From: Mesorhizobium norvegicum
GTDB lineage: Bacteria; Pseudomonadota; Alphaproteobacteria; Rhizobiales; Rhizobiaceae
Direction of reading: 5' to 3'
Length of the DNA stretch: 64,000 nucleotides
Assembly: GCF_004919685.1 (NCBI RefSeq)
Contig: NZ_SMYZ01000038.1
Coordinates: 62,001-126,000, forward strand
The translations under genes were made by a program, and so were the position numbers. Numbering within the stretch: position 1 is the first letter of the stretch; every line of letters starts with the position of its first letter. The notes beneath the pieces are model-generated. The model saw nothing but the letters and a program-made list of their open reading frames with translations, did not search any database and had not been told where the DNA came from. Below are positions 16,194 to 26,184 of this stretch, one piece after another.

Positions 16194-18191
16194 GTGCCGG
16201 CGACCAGGATATTGTGGGGCCAAGTCGTTACCGTCCTTCTAATCGTCCTTTTTACCACTTGGTGCGCGACGCAGTGGACGGCATGGCGGCTCGGATTCCA
16301 GCCGCAACTCGGTTCGCCTTGGTTCGAACTTGCCGGCCAATCCGTCTATCCGCCTCCCGCATTTTTCTGGTGGTGGTTTTTCTATGACGCCTATGCGCCA
16401 GAGGTTTTCCTAGAGGGCGCGCTGATCGCGGTGAGCGGCAGCTTCATTGCGATCGCTGTGGCCATCGGGTTGTCGGTGTGGCGGGCACGGGAGGCGAAGA
16501 ACGCAGCCACCTATGGTTCGGCACGCTGGGCGACGCGCAAGGAGATCCAAGCCGAGGGCATGGTCGGTCCGGATGGCGTTGTGCTTGGAAAACTCGACCT
16601 CGACTATCTCCGTCACGACGGTCCTGAACACGTTCTGTGCTTCGCGCCGACCCGAAGCGGCAAGGGTGTCGGCCTCGTCGTGCCCTCCCTGCTGACCTGG
16701 CCGGGTTCCGCGATCGTCCACGATATCAAGGGCGAAAACTGGGAACTGACGGCCGGGTGGCGGTCGCGTTTTGGTCGCGTGCTGCTGTTCGATCCGACCA
16801 ATGCGGCGTCGGCCGCTTACAATCCTCTGCTGGAAGTGCGACGCGGTGAATGGGAAGTCCGTGACGTGCAGAACGTGGCCGACGTGCTCGTGGATCCAGA
16901 GGGGTCATTGGAACGCAGGAACCATTGGGAGAAGACCAGCCATGCGCTGCTGGTCGGCGCCATCCTGCATGTCCTATATGCCGAACGGGAAAAAACGCTC
17001 GCCGGCGTTGCGAACTTCCTCTCTGATCCGCAACGGGCGATCGAAACGACACTACGCACCATGATGCTGACGCGGCATCTGGGCGACGCCGGTCCACATT
17101 CGGTCGTGGCATCGGCGGCGCGCGAACTGCTCAACAAGTCGGAGAATGAGCGGTCCGGGGTGCTTTCGACGGCCATGAGTTTTCTGGGCCTTTACCGCGA
17201 TCCGGTTGTGGCCAAGGTGACGTCTCGTTGCGATTGGCGGATCGCCGACCTTGTCGAGGGCGTGCGGCCGACGACACTCTATCTGGTCGTGCCGCCGTCA
17301 GACATCAGTCGCACAAAACCGCTCATCCGCCTCGTGCTTAACCAGATCGGCCGCAGATTGACGGAGGATCTCCATGCGAAGGATCATCGCCAGCGCCTGC
17401 TGATGATGCTCGACGAGTTCCCGGCACTCGGGCGACTTGATTTCTTCGAAAGCGCGCTGGCTTTCATGGCGGGCTACGGCATCAAATCTTTCCTGATTGC
17501 GCAGTCGCTCAACCAGATCGAAAGGGCCTATGGGCCGAACAATTCCATCCTCGATAATTGTCATGTGCGGGTGAGCTTTGCCACCAATGACGAACGGACG
17601 GCCAAGCGCGTGTCGGACTCGCTGGGAACAGGAACCGAGATGCGAGCCATGAAGAACTATGCCGGGCACAGGTTGTCGCCCTGGCTCGGGCATCTGATGG
17701 TGTCGCGGCAGGAAACGGCGCGCGCCCTGATGACCCCGGGCGAGATCATGCAACTTCCGCCGACCGATGCCATCGTCATGGTGTCAGGCCTGTTCCCGAT
17801 CCGGGCGAAGAAGGCGCGGTACTTCGCCGATCCGCGGCTTGCCGAGCGTGTCCTGCCGCCGCCGAAGCCTGGAGAGAGCAAGAAAACGTCACGACCCGAC
17901 GATTGGACTGGCGCAACGGTTCCCGCGGCATCGGAAGGCAATTCTCTGCAATCGAAGCCCTCCATGGGTCTACAGGACGAGGATCCGGCAAATGGCGGCA
18001 TACGTCGCCAGCCCGAGATTCCCGAATACGAAGACATCGCGCCGGAGCAAACAATACAACGCGACGATGAGTTCGACCTTGACCGGGACGAACCTGACGA
18101 CGACGCTGTCCGTCGGCGCTCGGTCGACCAGGTCATGCGGCGCGCCGCACAGCAGGCCGCCCTTGATCCCAATGACGGCATTGAGTTGTGA
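16194..18191 (+). CDS. traG: Type IV coupling protein TraG (VirD4 family)
   Basis: A 665-residue inner-membrane ATPase that links the relaxosome to the transfer channel. Two N-terminal membrane stretches (about 10-25 and 72-95) are followed by Walker A APTRSGKGVG (151-160) and Walker B LLMMLDEFPALG (near 405). The acidic, proline-rich C-terminus (after ~560) is typical of rhizobial TraG. The start is a GTG with AGGGAGA upstream. It overlaps the CopG gene by GTGA and is separated from its relaxase partner by 15.5 kb of catabolic genes. Confidence 0.95.
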   Translation: MPATRILWGQVVTVLLIVLFTTWCATQWTAWRLGFQPQLGSPWFELAGQSVYPPPAFFWWWFFYDAYAPEVFLEGALIAVSGSFIAIAVAIGLSVWRAREAKNAATYGSARWATRKEIQAEGMVGPDGVVLGKLDLDYLRHDGPEHVLCFAPTRSGKGVGLVVPSLLTWPGSAIVHDIKGENWELTAGWRSRFGRVLLFDPTNAASAAYNPLLEVRRGEWEVRDVQNVADVLVDPEGSLERRNHWEKTSHALLVGAILHVLYAEREKTLAGVANFLSDPQRAIETTLRTMMLTRHLGDAGPHSVVASAARELLNKSENERSGVLSTAMSFLGLYRDPVVAKVTSRCDWRIADLVEGVRPTTLYLVVPPSDISRTKPLIRLVLNQIGRRLTEDLHAKDHRQRLLMMLDEFPALGRLDFFESALAFMAGYGIKSFLIAQSLNQIERAYGPNNSILDNCHVRVSFATNDERTAKRVSDSLGTGTEMRAMKNYAGHRLSPWLGHLMVSRQETARALMTPGEIMQLPPTDAIVMVSGLFPIRAKKARYFADPRLAERVLPPPKPGESKKTSRPDDWTGATVPAASEGNSLQSKPSMGLQDEDPANGGIRRQPEIPEYEDIAPEQTIQRDDEFDLDRDEPDDDAVRRRSVDQVMRRAAQQAALDPNDGIEL

Positions 18192-18640
18192 AGAACCCGA
18201 AGAAGAAACGGCTCTCGGCCTATCTCGATCCAGACGTGATGAACGCGCTGGCCGACTACGCCGCACGGCGCGACGTCTCACTGTCGCTGATCGCCGAGGC
18301 TGCAATCGCCTCCTTGCTTTCGCCGGATGCCGACGAGCGAAAGGAAGCGGCGATCGCCCGACGCCTAGACCAGATCGACCGGCGCGTGCAGCGCGTCGAG
18401 CGCGACGTCGGCATCGCCATCGAGACGCTGGCGCTATTCGTCCGCTTCTGGCTCACCTCAACTCCGGCTTTGCCGGAATCCGCCCAGGCCGAAGCTCGCG
18501 CGAAGGGCCTGCAGCGCTACGATGGTTTTGTCGACGCGCTCGGTCGCCGGTTGAGCAAAGGACCAAAGCTCCGTCAGGAAATCGCCGAGGACGTGCCCGC
18601 GGCACTGCCAGCCGACTCGGATGATTTGCCTGCGGGTTAG
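18188..18640 (+). CDS. Ribbon-helix-helix (CopG-like) protein
   Basis: A 150-residue protein with an N-terminal ribbon-helix-helix (KKKRLSAYLDPDVMNALADYAARRDVSLSLIAEAAI) followed by a basic/acidic coiled-coil-like helix (AIARRLDQIDRRVQRVERDVG). A CopG-like gene at this place between traG and trbB is usual in such elements; it may repress the transfer genes or aid the relaxosome. It starts inside the traG stop codon. Confidence 0.8.
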   Translation: MKNPKKKRLSAYLDPDVMNALADYAARRDVSLSLIAEAAIASLLSPDADERKEAAIARRLDQIDRRVQRVERDVGIAIETLALFVRFWLTSTPALPESAQAEARAKGLQRYDGFVDALGRRLSKGPKLRQEIAEDVPAALPADSDDLPAG

Positions 18641-18667
18641 GCCTGAGCCGAGCTCGCCATTTCCGCC

Positions 18668-18693
18668 GCACCGCATTTTGCAAGTCTCTGCAC
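18668..18693. promoter_or_regulatory. Conserved element upstream of trbB
   Basis: GCACCGCA-TTTT-GCAAGTCTCTGCAC, identical in 22 positions to the element before traG at 16067-16092 and at nearly the same distance from the downstream start. It implies that trbB has its own promoter, co-regulated with traG. Confidence 0.6.
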
Positions 18694-18790
18694 GTCGCAT
18701 CAGGATCGGCCGTTTTGCTTGTTGCAAGGCCGGCATTCCTGCCTCTTCTAATCATCCCCGACCGCGGCACGAACCAACTCGCCGTAAGGA

Positions 18791-19852
18791 ATGGGGATCA
18801 TCGTGGCAACCAGTCATCAGCTTGGCAGGGAAGCGGTTTCGCGCGGCGCGCGCATGCTGCGCACGGCGCTCGGGCCCGCCATCGCCAGCTTCCTTGAAGA
18901 CCCGGGGATTGTCGAGGTGATGCTCAATCCGGACGGGCGGCTCTGGGTCGACCGGCTGAAGGAAGGGCTTGTCGCCACCGACGAAATCCTTATCCCGGCC
19001 GATGGCGAGCGGATCGTTCGGCTGGTCGCGCATCATGTCGGTGCGGAAGTGCATTCCGGCAGCCCCCGTGTATCTGCCGAACTGCCGGAGACCGGCGAGC
19101 GTTTCGAGGGCTTGTTGCCGCCTGTTGTCGCGGCGCCGACCTTTGCCATCCGCAAGCCGGCCGTCGCTGTGTTTTCGCTCGAGGACTATGTCACGGCCGG
19201 CATCATGACAGAGAGCCAGGCCGACGTACTTCGGCTTGCCGTCGAGAAACGCAAGAACGTGCTGGTCGCTGGCGGCACGTCGACCGGTAAAACCACGCTG
19301 GTCAACGCACTTTTGGCAGAGGTGGCCAAAACCGCCGATCGCGTCGTGCTGATCGAGGACACGCGCGAGCTGCAATGCGCCGCCCCGAACCTCGTGGCGC
19401 TGCGCACCAAGGATGGCGTCGCCTCGCTTTCCGATCTGGTGAAGTCGTCGCTGCGTCTACGCCCCGACCGCATCCCGATCGGCGAAGTACGCGGCGCGGA
19501 AGCACTTGACCTGTTGAAGGCCTGGGGCACCGGCCACCCCGGCGGCATCGGCACCATCCACGCCAGTTCCGCCCTCGGCGCACTGCGTCGACTTGAGCAG
19601 CTCGTGCAGGAGGCTGTCGTCACGGTCCCCCGTGCGCTCATTGCAGAGACGATCGACATCGTTGCCGTGCTCGCCGGCCGAGGCTCGTCCCGCCGGCTCA
19701 TTGAGATTGCTCTCGTCGATGGGCTCGATCCCTCCACCGGCGACTACCGCACGCTCGAGGCAAAGCTCGAGACAACACCAACCGTGAATCCCCGATCCCC
19801 CATGGAGTCTCAGAATGAATCCGATCCGCTTCACTTCGTCATCTATCCGTAA
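18791..19852 (+). CDS. trbB: Conjugal transfer ATPase TrbB
   Basis: A VirB11-like secretion ATPase of up to 353 residues that forms hexamers at the cytoplasmic side of the transfer channel. Walker [10 protein letters not shown] is at 161-169; the aspartate box ([11 protein letters not shown]), the [12 protein letters not shown]alker B and the GTIHASS histidine box follow. GTG 18803, preceded by GGGGA, is an alternative start four codons in. It overlaps trbC by 38 bases and heads the trb operon. Confidence 0.95.
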   Translation: MGIIVATSHQLGREAVSRGARMLRTALGPAIASFLEDPGIVEVMLNPDGRLWVDRLKEGLVATDEILIPADGERIVRLVAHHVGAEVHSGSPRVSAELPETGERFEGLLPPVVAAPTFAIRKPAVAVFSLEDYVTAGIMTESQADVLRLAVEKRKNVLVAGGTSTGKTTLVNALLAEVAKTADRVVLIEDTRELQCAAPNLVALRTKDGVASLSDLVKSSLRLRPDRIPIGEVRGAEALDLLKAWGTGHPGGIGTIHASSALGALRRLEQLVQEAVVTVPRALIAETIDIVAVLAGRGSSRRLIEIALVDGLDPSTGDYRTLEAKLETTPTVNPRSPMESQNESDPLHFVIYP

Positions 19853-20165
19853 GCTCGGTGCGGTGCTCCCGCTGGCCACTGCGGCTGCCGCGGTCGCGGC
19901 CATGATGATCGCGCCCGCTCACGCGGCAGGTTCTTCCATGCCATGGGAGCAGCCGCTCCAACAAATCCTCGAATCCGTCGAGGGACCAGTCGCCAAGATC
20001 GTGGCGGTGATCATCATCATCGTCACCGGCCTGTCACTCGCGTTCGGCGACACCTCGGGCGGATTTCGCCGGCTGATCCAGATCGTGTTCGGACTGTCGA
20101 TCGCCTTCGCGGCGAGTTCGTTCTTCCTGTCGTTTTTCTCTTTCGGCGGCGGAGCGCTCGTCTGA
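19815..20165 (+). CDS. trbC: Conjugal transfer pilin TrbC
   Basis: A 116-residue VirB2-like prepilin: long signal peptide ending near AHA-AG (residue ~38), then two hydrophobic helices (62-80 and 88-110) joined by a short polar loop (DTSGGFRR). It is processed to the pilus subunit. Its start lies inside trbB and its stop overlaps the trbD start by one base. Confidence 0.93.
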   Translation: MNPIRFTSSSIRKLGAVLPLATAAAAVAAMMIAPAHAAGSSMPWEQPLQQILESVEGPVAKIVAVIIIIVTGLSLAFGDTSGGFRRLIQIVFGLSIAFAASSFFLSFFSFGGGALV

Positions 20166-20446
20166 TGGCTGGATCCCTGCTGGAAGACGACGAAGTCCGC
20201 GGCTTTTTCGCGCCGGTACACCGGGCGCTGACCGAACCGATCCTGCTCGGCGGCGTGCCACGCGCGGTCGCCATCGCCAATGGCACGCTGGCCGGCGCGG
20301 TTGGGTTTGGCCTCCGCCTCTGGATCGCTGGCCTCGTCATCTGGGCGATCGGCCATTTCGCGGCTGTCTGGGCAGCCAAGCGCGATGCGCAGTTCATCGA
20401 CGTGGTTCGTCGGCATCTGCGCTATCCCGCACATTTTGGCTGCTGA
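20165..20446 (+). CDS. trbD: Conjugal transfer protein TrbD
   Basis: A 93-residue VirB3-like inner-membrane protein with two adjacent hydrophobic segments (about 28-45 and 50-68). The FFAPVHRALTEPILLGGVPR start is the family hallmark. The frame is open upstream, but ATG 20165, overlapping the trbC stop, gives the usual length. It supports pilus assembly together with TrbE. Confidence 0.93.
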   Translation: MAGSLLEDDEVRGFFAPVHRALTEPILLGGVPRAVAIANGTLAGAVGFGLRLWIAGLVIWAIGHFAAVWAAKRDAQFIDVVRRHLRYPAHFGC

Positions 20447-20458
20447 GAGGTCTTGCCC

Positions 20459-23008
20459 ATGATGAACCTCGCCGAATACCGCAAACGCTCATCCAGCCTT
20501 GCCGACTACCTGCCCTGGGCTGCACTGATCGCGCCGGGCGTCGTATTGAACAAAGACGGCTCCTTCCAGAGGACCGCCCGTTTTCGCGGTCCCGATCTCG
20601 ACAGTGCGACGCCGGCGGAACTGGTCGGCACGACGGCGCGGCTGAACAGCGCGTTGCGCCGTCTCGGCTCCGGCTGGGCAATCTTCGTCGAAGCCGTTCG
20701 GGTTGCTGCGCAGCACTATCCCGAAGGTCTTTTCCCCGACAGCGCGTCGGCACTGCTCGATCTCGAACGTCGTGAGCAGTTCGAGGGTGAGGTCTATCAG
20801 GAATCGTCCCAGTGGGGCGGTCGCCGGCCGAACGGAGAGCTGTTCGAGAGCAGCTACTTTCTCACCTTCGTATGGATGCCGCCGGCCGAGGAAGCTTCTC
20901 GCATCGAGAGCTGGCTGTACGAAGGCCGAGAGAACAGTGGCGTCGATCCGTGGGAACTCCTGAAGGGTTTTGTCGACCGCACTGATCGGCTGCTGAACCT
21001 GGTCGAGGGCTTTGTCCCGGAGGCCGCATGGCTCGACGACGCCGAGACTCTGACCTACCTGCATTCGACGGTCTCGACCAAGCGTCACCGCATCCGTGTT
21101 CCTGAAACGCCGATGCACCTCGATGCGCTGCTGGTCGATCAGCCGCTTGCGGGCGGGCTGGAGCCGAGGCTCGGCGATTTCCATCTGCGGACGCTCACCA
21201 TCATTGGGTTCCCGACGGCAACCTTTCCGGGGATCCTCGACGATCTCAATCGGCTTGCCTTCGTCTATCGCTGGTCGACGCGGGCGATCATGCTCGACAA
21301 GTCAGACGCCACGCGCCTGCTGACGCGCATTCGCCGTCAATGGTTCGCCAAGCGCAAGTCGGTCGCCGCCATCCTCAAGGAGGTAATGACCAACGAGGCA
21401 TCCGTTCTTTTGGACACCGACGCCGCCAACAAGGCGGCCGATGCTGACGCCGCCCTTCAGGACCTCGGCTCCGACCAGATCGGCCAGGCTTATGTCACCG
21501 CGACGGTGACGGTGTGGGATGCCGATCCGTCAATCGCCGACGAGAAGCTTCGGCTGGTGGAAAAAATCATCCAGGGCAGGGACTTCACAGCAATCGTCGA
21601 GGGCGTCAACGCCATCGAAGCATGGCTCGGTAGCATTCCAGGCCACGTCTATGCGAACGTCCGCCAGCCGCCACTGTCGACACTGAACCTCGCCCACATG
21701 ATCCCGCTCTCGGCGGTCTGGGCTGGACCTGTCGAGGACGAGCATTTTGGCGCCCCGCCACTGTTCTTTGCCAGGACGGAGGGTGCTACGCCATTCCGGT
21801 TCAGCCTGCATGTGGGCGATGTCGGCCACACCCTCGTCATTGGCCCCACCGGCGCCGGTAAGTCAGTCCTGTTGGCGATGATGGCGCTGCAGTTCCGGCG
21901 CTACGAGAACAACCAGATTTTTGCGTTCGACTTCGGCGGCTCGATCCGCGCTGCCATGCTCGCCATGGACGGCGACTGGCACAATCTCGGTGGCAACGGA
22001 TCGAGTTGGCAGCGGCCGGACGATCCCCTTGCCCTGCTCACCTTGGCGGACCTGTCGGATGACGTCGACGCCGTTTCACTACAGCCGCTTGGCCGCATCC
22101 ATCATACACCTGAGCGTGCATGGGCGGCCGACTGGCTCGTCGATATTCTTGTGCGAGAAGGCGTCCCCGTCACGCCGGAGGTGAAAGAACATCTGTGGTC
22201 GGCGCTGACCTCGCTGGCCAGCGCGCCGGTCCAGGAACGGACGCTGACCGGCCTATCGGTGCTGCTGCAATCTTCGCGACTGAAGCAGGCACTCCGGCCT
22301 TACTGTATCGGCGGTCCCTATGGCCGGCTGCTCGATGCAGAGCACGAGCGTCTTGGTGATGCTTCCGTCCAGGCATTCGAGACCGAAGGCCTGATCGGTA
22401 CTGGTGCGGCGCCCGCCGTGCTTGCCTATCTCTTCCATCGGATCGAGCGGCGGATGGACGGGCGGCCGACGCTGCTGATCATCGATGAAGGTTGGCTGGC
22501 GCTCGACGATGGTGGCTTCGCCGATCAGCTCCGCGAATGGCTAAAAACCCTTCGCAAGAAGAACGCTTCCGTCATCTTTGCTACGCAATCGCTCTCCGAT
22601 ATCGACGGCAGCAGGATCGCGCCCGCCATCGTCGAGAGCTGTCCGACGCGGCTGTTCCTTCCGAACGAGAGGGCGATCGAGCCGCAGATCACCCAGATCT
22701 ACCGGCGCTTCGGTCTCAACGATCGCCAGATCGAGATCGTCGCCCGCGCGACGCCGAAGCGTGACTATTACTGCCAGTCGCGGCGCGGCAACCGGCTATT
22801 CGAACTGGGCCTTGGTCCGATCGGGCTGGCGCTGTGCGCCGCATCGTCCAAATCCGATCAAGCGGCAATCGACCGGATCATCACTGGCACCGGCCAGAAA
22901 CATTTCCTCGAGGCCTGGCTCACCGACCGCGGTCTCGGCTGGGCCGCCGACCTGGTTCCCGATCTCACCAATGTCATCGACCGATCCGCAAAGGAGATTC
23001 CGTCATGA
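20459..23008 (+). CDS. trbE: Conjugal transfer ATPase TrbE (VirB4 family)
   Basis: An 849-residue VirB4-type ATPase that drives pilus biogenesis and DNA transfer. The N-terminal CagE/TrbE domain covers ~1-400, Walker A GPTGAGKS is near 461-468 and Walker B LLIIDEGWLAL near 670. ATG 20459 is preferred over the upstream TTG because GAGAGG lies eight bases before it. The stop overlaps the start of trbJ (ATGA). Confidence 0.95.
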   Translation: MMNLAEYRKRSSSLADYLPWAALIAPGVVLNKDGSFQRTARFRGPDLDSATPAELVGTTARLNSALRRLGSGWAIFVEAVRVAAQHYPEGLFPDSASALLDLERREQFEGEVYQESSQWGGRRPNGELFESSYFLTFVWMPPAEEASRIESWLYEGRENSGVDPWELLKGFVDRTDRLLNLVEGFVPEAAWLDDAETLTYLHSTVSTKRHRIRVPETPMHLDALLVDQPLAGGLEPRLGDFHLRTLTIIGFPTATFPGILDDLNRLAFVYRWSTRAIMLDKSDATRLLTRIRRQWFAKRKSVAAILKEVMTNEASVLLDTDAANKAADADAALQDLGSDQIGQAYVTATVTVWDADPSIADEKLRLVEKIIQGRDFTAIVEGVNAIEAWLGSIPGHVYANVRQPPLSTLNLAHMIPLSAVWAGPVEDEHFGAPPLFFARTEGATPFRFSLHVGDVGHTLVIGPTGAGKSVLLAMMALQFRRYENNQIFAFDFGGSIRAAMLAMDGDWHNLGGNGSSWQRPDDPLALLTLADLSDDVDAVSLQPLGRIHHTPERAWAADWLVDILVREGVPVTPEVKEHLWSALTSLASAPVQERTLTGLSVLLQSSRLKQALRPYCIGGPYGRLLDAEHERLGDASVQAFETEGLIGTGAAPAVLAYLFHRIERRMDGRPTLLIIDEGWLALDDGGFADQLREWLKTLRKKNASVIFATQSLSDIDGSRIAPAIVESCPTRLFLPNERAIEPQITQIYRRFGLNDRQIEIVARATPKRDYYCQSRRGNRLFELGLGPIGLALCAASSKSDQAAIDRIITGTGQKHFLEAWLTDRGLGWAADLVPDLTNVIDRSAKEIPS

Positions 23009-23754
23009 ATTCCGTTCGCAACAATCTTCGTTTTCGACACATGGCGGCAGCCAGTGTCATCACCGTCGCGGTCGCGCTGTCATCGGCGCCGGCGTCGGCG
23101 TTCATCGTCTATGATCCCACCAACTACAGCCAGAACCTTCTCCAGGCCGCACGTGCGCTGAAGCAGATCCAGAACCAGATCACCTCGCTTCAGAATGAGG
23201 CGCAGATGCTGATCAACCAGGCAAAGAACCTCACCTCGCTACCGACATCGCTGCTTGGCCAGATCGAAGGCAATTTTTCCGAGATGAAGAGCCTGCTCGG
23301 CGAGGCGGACAAACTCGCCTACAGCGTCCAGGACATCGAGAGCCAATTCACCTCGACCTACGAGAATTTTGGTTCGAACCTCTCCAGCCAGCAGCTTGTC
23401 GACGGTGCGCGTGAGCGCTGGCAGACTTCGGTGTCAGCCTTTGAGCACTCGCTGAAGGCTGGAGCAGTCGCGGTCGATAATATCGAGGGAACGCAAGAAC
23501 AGACCACCGTGTTGGTCGATGCAAGTCAATCGGCTGTCGGCGTGCTGCAGGCGACGCAGGCCGGCAACCAGCTTCTCGCCGTGCAGGCCAAGCAGGTCGC
23601 CGACCTCACTGCGATGATGGCAGCACAAGGCCGCGCCAACGCGCTGGAGCAGGCGAGGAAGGCGGCAGCGCAGGAGCAAGCACGAGAACAGTTCGGCCGC
23701 TTCATGGCGGGTAGCGGCTACAGCCCGTCATCCGTGAAGATGTTCCACGACTGA
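23005..23754 (+). CDS. trbJ: Conjugal transfer protein TrbJ
   Basis: A 249-residue VirB5-like periplasmic protein: signal peptide ending near ASA-FIVYDP, then a strongly helical, coiled-coil-like body rich in Q and A (ALKQIQNQITSLQNEAQ). VirB5 proteins sit at the pilus tip. It is translationally coupled to trbE. Confidence 0.93.
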   Translation: MNSVRNNLRFRHMAAASVITVAVALSSAPASAFIVYDPTNYSQNLLQAARALKQIQNQITSLQNEAQMLINQAKNLTSLPTSLLGQIEGNFSEMKSLLGEADKLAYSVQDIESQFTSTYENFGSNLSSQQLVDGARERWQTSVSAFEHSLKAGAVAVDNIEGTQEQTTVLVDASQSAVGVLQATQAGNQLLAVQAKQVADLTAMMAAQGRANALEQARKAAAQEQAREQFGRFMAGSGYSPSSVKMFHD

Positions 23755-23765
23755 GGCTGGTCACC

Positions 23766-24134
23766 ATGGATCTCAAGATCGCCGCCCGGATGACAGCCGT
23801 TCTCGCCCTTGGCGCCGCCATGACCGCCGCCTTCATGGCGTTGCGCGGCGACGGCTCGCAGGACGCGTCCTCCCCGCGCTTCGCACGTCCGGGCGGCGAG
23901 CCGGCAGGAGTCGAACTTGCGCGTTGCCGGAACATCGGCATGGCCGCGATCGCCGACGAAGCCTGCAGGAAGGCCTGGGCGGAAAACCGCCGGCGTTTCC
24001 TTCGGCCGGCACAGCCTGCAACGCCGTACGCAGTTCCGTCAGTCGAGAAGGACCATAGCCGGCTCCTGCCCCTTCAGCCGTCGATGCCCCTGGGTGAGCA
24101 AGATCAACGCCGCCCGAACACGGTGACGCCATGA
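23766..24134 (+). CDS. trbK: TrbK-like putative entry exclusion protein
   Basis: A 122-residue protein with an N-terminal membrane helix (8-25), followed by the ECxxIGMAAIADEACRKAWAE-like motif (here CRNIGMAAIADEACRKAW) that marks the alternative TrbK family. In IncP plasmids TrbK blocks redundant entry; in these elements the role is assumed. It overlaps trbL by four bases. Confidence 0.85.
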   Translation: MDLKIAARMTAVLALGAAMTAAFMALRGDGSQDASSPRFARPGGEPAGVELARCRNIGMAAIADEACRKAWAENRRRFLRPAQPATPYAVPSVEKDHSRLLPLQPSMPLGEQDQRRPNTVTP

Positions 24135-25501
24135 ATGACACCGGCGTCATCGACCGCTTCCTGGAGACGTTTACCCGCTACATCGATTCAGGCTTCGGCC
24201 TGCTCGGCGGCGAGGTCGCCTTTCTCACCTCGACGCTAATCGTCATCGACATCACGCTCGCTGGACTGTTCTGGGCCTGGGGCGCGGACGAGGACATACT
24301 GCACCGGCTGGTGAAGAAGACGCTCTACATCGGCTTCTTCGCCTTCATCATCGGCAATTTCAATCGTCTCGCCGGCATCGTCTTCGAGAGTTTTTCCGGG
24401 CTCGGCCTGAAGGCGGGAGGATCAGCACTTTCCGGCTCCGCACTGCTGCAGCCTGGGCGCGTCGCCCAGGTCGGCATTGATGCCGGCAATCCGATCCTTG
24501 AGGCCGCAAGCCAGCTGATGGGCTACGTTTCCTTCTTCGAGAATTTTGTCCAGATCGCGGTGTTGATGATCGCCTGGGCGATCGTGCTCATCGCCTTTTT
24601 CATTCTGGCCGTGCAGATCTTCGTCACGCTAATCGAGTTCAAGCTGACGACGCTTGCCGGCTTCGTGTTGATACCCTTCGCACTCTTCAACCGGACCGCT
24701 TTCCTTGCGGAAAAAGTGCTCGGCAACATCGTTGCCTCCGGCGTCAAGATCCTGGTGCTCGCCGTCATCGTCGGCATAGGCTCGGGTCTCTTCGGCGAAT
24801 TCACCCAAGGTTTTGGGGCTGAACAACCGACGATCACGGATGCGCTGTCGCTCGTTCTCGGCGCTCTGTCCCTGATGGGGCTTTCGATCTTCGGTCCCGG
24901 CATCGCGACGGGCCTGGTTTCCGGTGCGCCGCAGCTTGGCGCCGGCGCTGCTGTGGGCACCGGCCTCGCTGCCGCTGGTCTAGGTGCTGCTGGTGCCATG
25001 GGCGCCCGCGCCGGATTGAGCGGCGGCGCAAGTGCGCTCAGTGCAGGTGGACGCATGTCAGCGGCCGCCGCACGTGGTGGCGCGCATTTGGCCGGCAGCA
25101 CCTCGACAGCTTACGGCCTCGCCGCCGCAACATCCGGACAGAGCGGTGCTGGCTCGATCGCCGCCGGCATTGCCGGGGTCGCCAAGGCTGGTGCCGGCGC
25201 TGCCGTTCAGCCGGTGAAGCAGGCAATGTCGCGCGCGGCTTCAGCCCTGTCTTCCAGCCAGCAGGCTGGCCGCTCGGCTGCATGGACCGCAACGGGTGGA
25301 GAGCAGCCAGCAGCAGCTGCTGCTTCAGGGCGTGCGTCGACAACTGAATCCGGCGCTGGATCGCCGCCCGCATGGGCCAACCGCATGAAGCGCGGCCAGG
25401 CCATGAGCCATGGCGCGGGCATGGCCGCGCATTCCGTCCGGTCCGGCGATCACGGCGGCGGCTCGATGAATGTTTCCCTCAATCAGGACGACCGCCGATG
25501 A
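24131..25501 (+). CDS. trbL: Conjugal transfer channel protein TrbL
   Basis: A 456-residue VirB6-like inner-membrane protein with five to six hydrophobic segments between ~25 and 275. The C-terminal 180 residues are an Ala/Gly/Ser-rich tail, as usual for TrbL, and are predicted to be disordered. It forms the inner part of the DNA channel. It overlaps both trbK and trbF by four bases. Confidence 0.93.
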   Translation: MNDTGVIDRFLETFTRYIDSGFGLLGGEVAFLTSTLIVIDITLAGLFWAWGADEDILHRLVKKTLYIGFFAFIIGNFNRLAGIVFESFSGLGLKAGGSALSGSALLQPGRVAQVGIDAGNPILEAASQLMGYVSFFENFVQIAVLMIAWAIVLIAFFILAVQIFVTLIEFKLTTLAGFVLIPFALFNRTAFLAEKVLGNIVASGVKILVLAVIVGIGSGLFGEFTQGFGAEQPTITDALSLVLGALSLMGLSIFGPGIATGLVSGAPQLGAGAAVGTGLAAAGLGAAGAMGARAGLSGGASALSAGGRMSAAAARGGAHLAGSTSTAYGLAAATSGQSGAGSIAAGIAGVAKAGAGAAVQPVKQAMSRAASALSSSQQAGRSAAWTATGGEQPAAAAASGRASTTESGAGSPPAWANRMKRGQAMSHGAGMAAHSVRSGDHGGGSMNVSLNQDDRR

Positions 25502-26184
25502 ACCTCTTCAAACGACCTTCCGTTCGTTACGGAACGACGCCTCAACCGGAGACGCCGTACCAACGTGCTGCGCAAGTCTGGGATGAGCGCATCGGCGCGG
25601 CTCGCGTGCAAGCGAAAAACTGGCGGCTGATGGCCTTCGGCGTGCTGATTCTGGCAAGCGGTTTCGCCGCCGCGCTGATCTGGCAGTCGACGCGTGGCAC
25701 GATCGTGCCCTGGGTCGTGCAGGTCGACAAGCTCGGCGAGGCGCAAGTGGTCGCTTCAGCTGTCGCCGACTATCGGCCGACTGATCCGCAGATCGCATGG
25801 CATCTCGCCCGCTTCATCGAACAGGTGAGAAGCATCCCGGACGATCCCGTCATTGTCCGCCAGAACTGGCTGCGTGCCTACGACTACACGACCGACCGCG
25901 GCGCCGTCTCGCTGAACGACTACGCCCGCCTGAACGACCCTTTTGCCAAGGTCGGCAAAATCCAGATCGCGGTCGAGGTCTCCAGCGTCATCCGGGCCTC
26001 GCCAGATTCGTTCCGTGTCGCCTGGGTCGAGCGCCGTTACGAGAACGGAAGCCTGGCCAGCACCGAACGCTGGACCGCCATCCTCACGATCGTCACTCAA
26101 CAACCCCGCGATGCCGACCGGCTGAAGGCCAATCCGCTCGGCGTCTATGTCAACGCCATCAACTGGTCGAAGGAGCTTTCATGA
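25498..26184 (+). CDS. trbF: Conjugal transfer protein TrbF
   Basis: A 228-residue VirB8-like assembly factor: short cytoplasmic N-terminus, one transmembrane helix (~43-62) and a periplasmic NTF2-like domain. NPLGVYVNAINWSKEL at the C-terminus is the family signature. ATG overlaps the trbL stop. Confidence 0.94.
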   Translation: MNLFKRPSVRYGTTPQPETPYQRAAQVWDERIGAARVQAKNWRLMAFGVLILASGFAAALIWQSTRGTIVPWVVQVDKLGEAQVVASAVADYRPTDPQIAWHLARFIEQVRSIPDDPVIVRQNWLRAYDYTTDRGAVSLNDYARLNDPFAKVGKIQIAVEVSSVIRASPDSFRVAWVERRYENGSLASTERWTAILTIVTQQPRDADRLKANPLGVYVNAINWSKELS

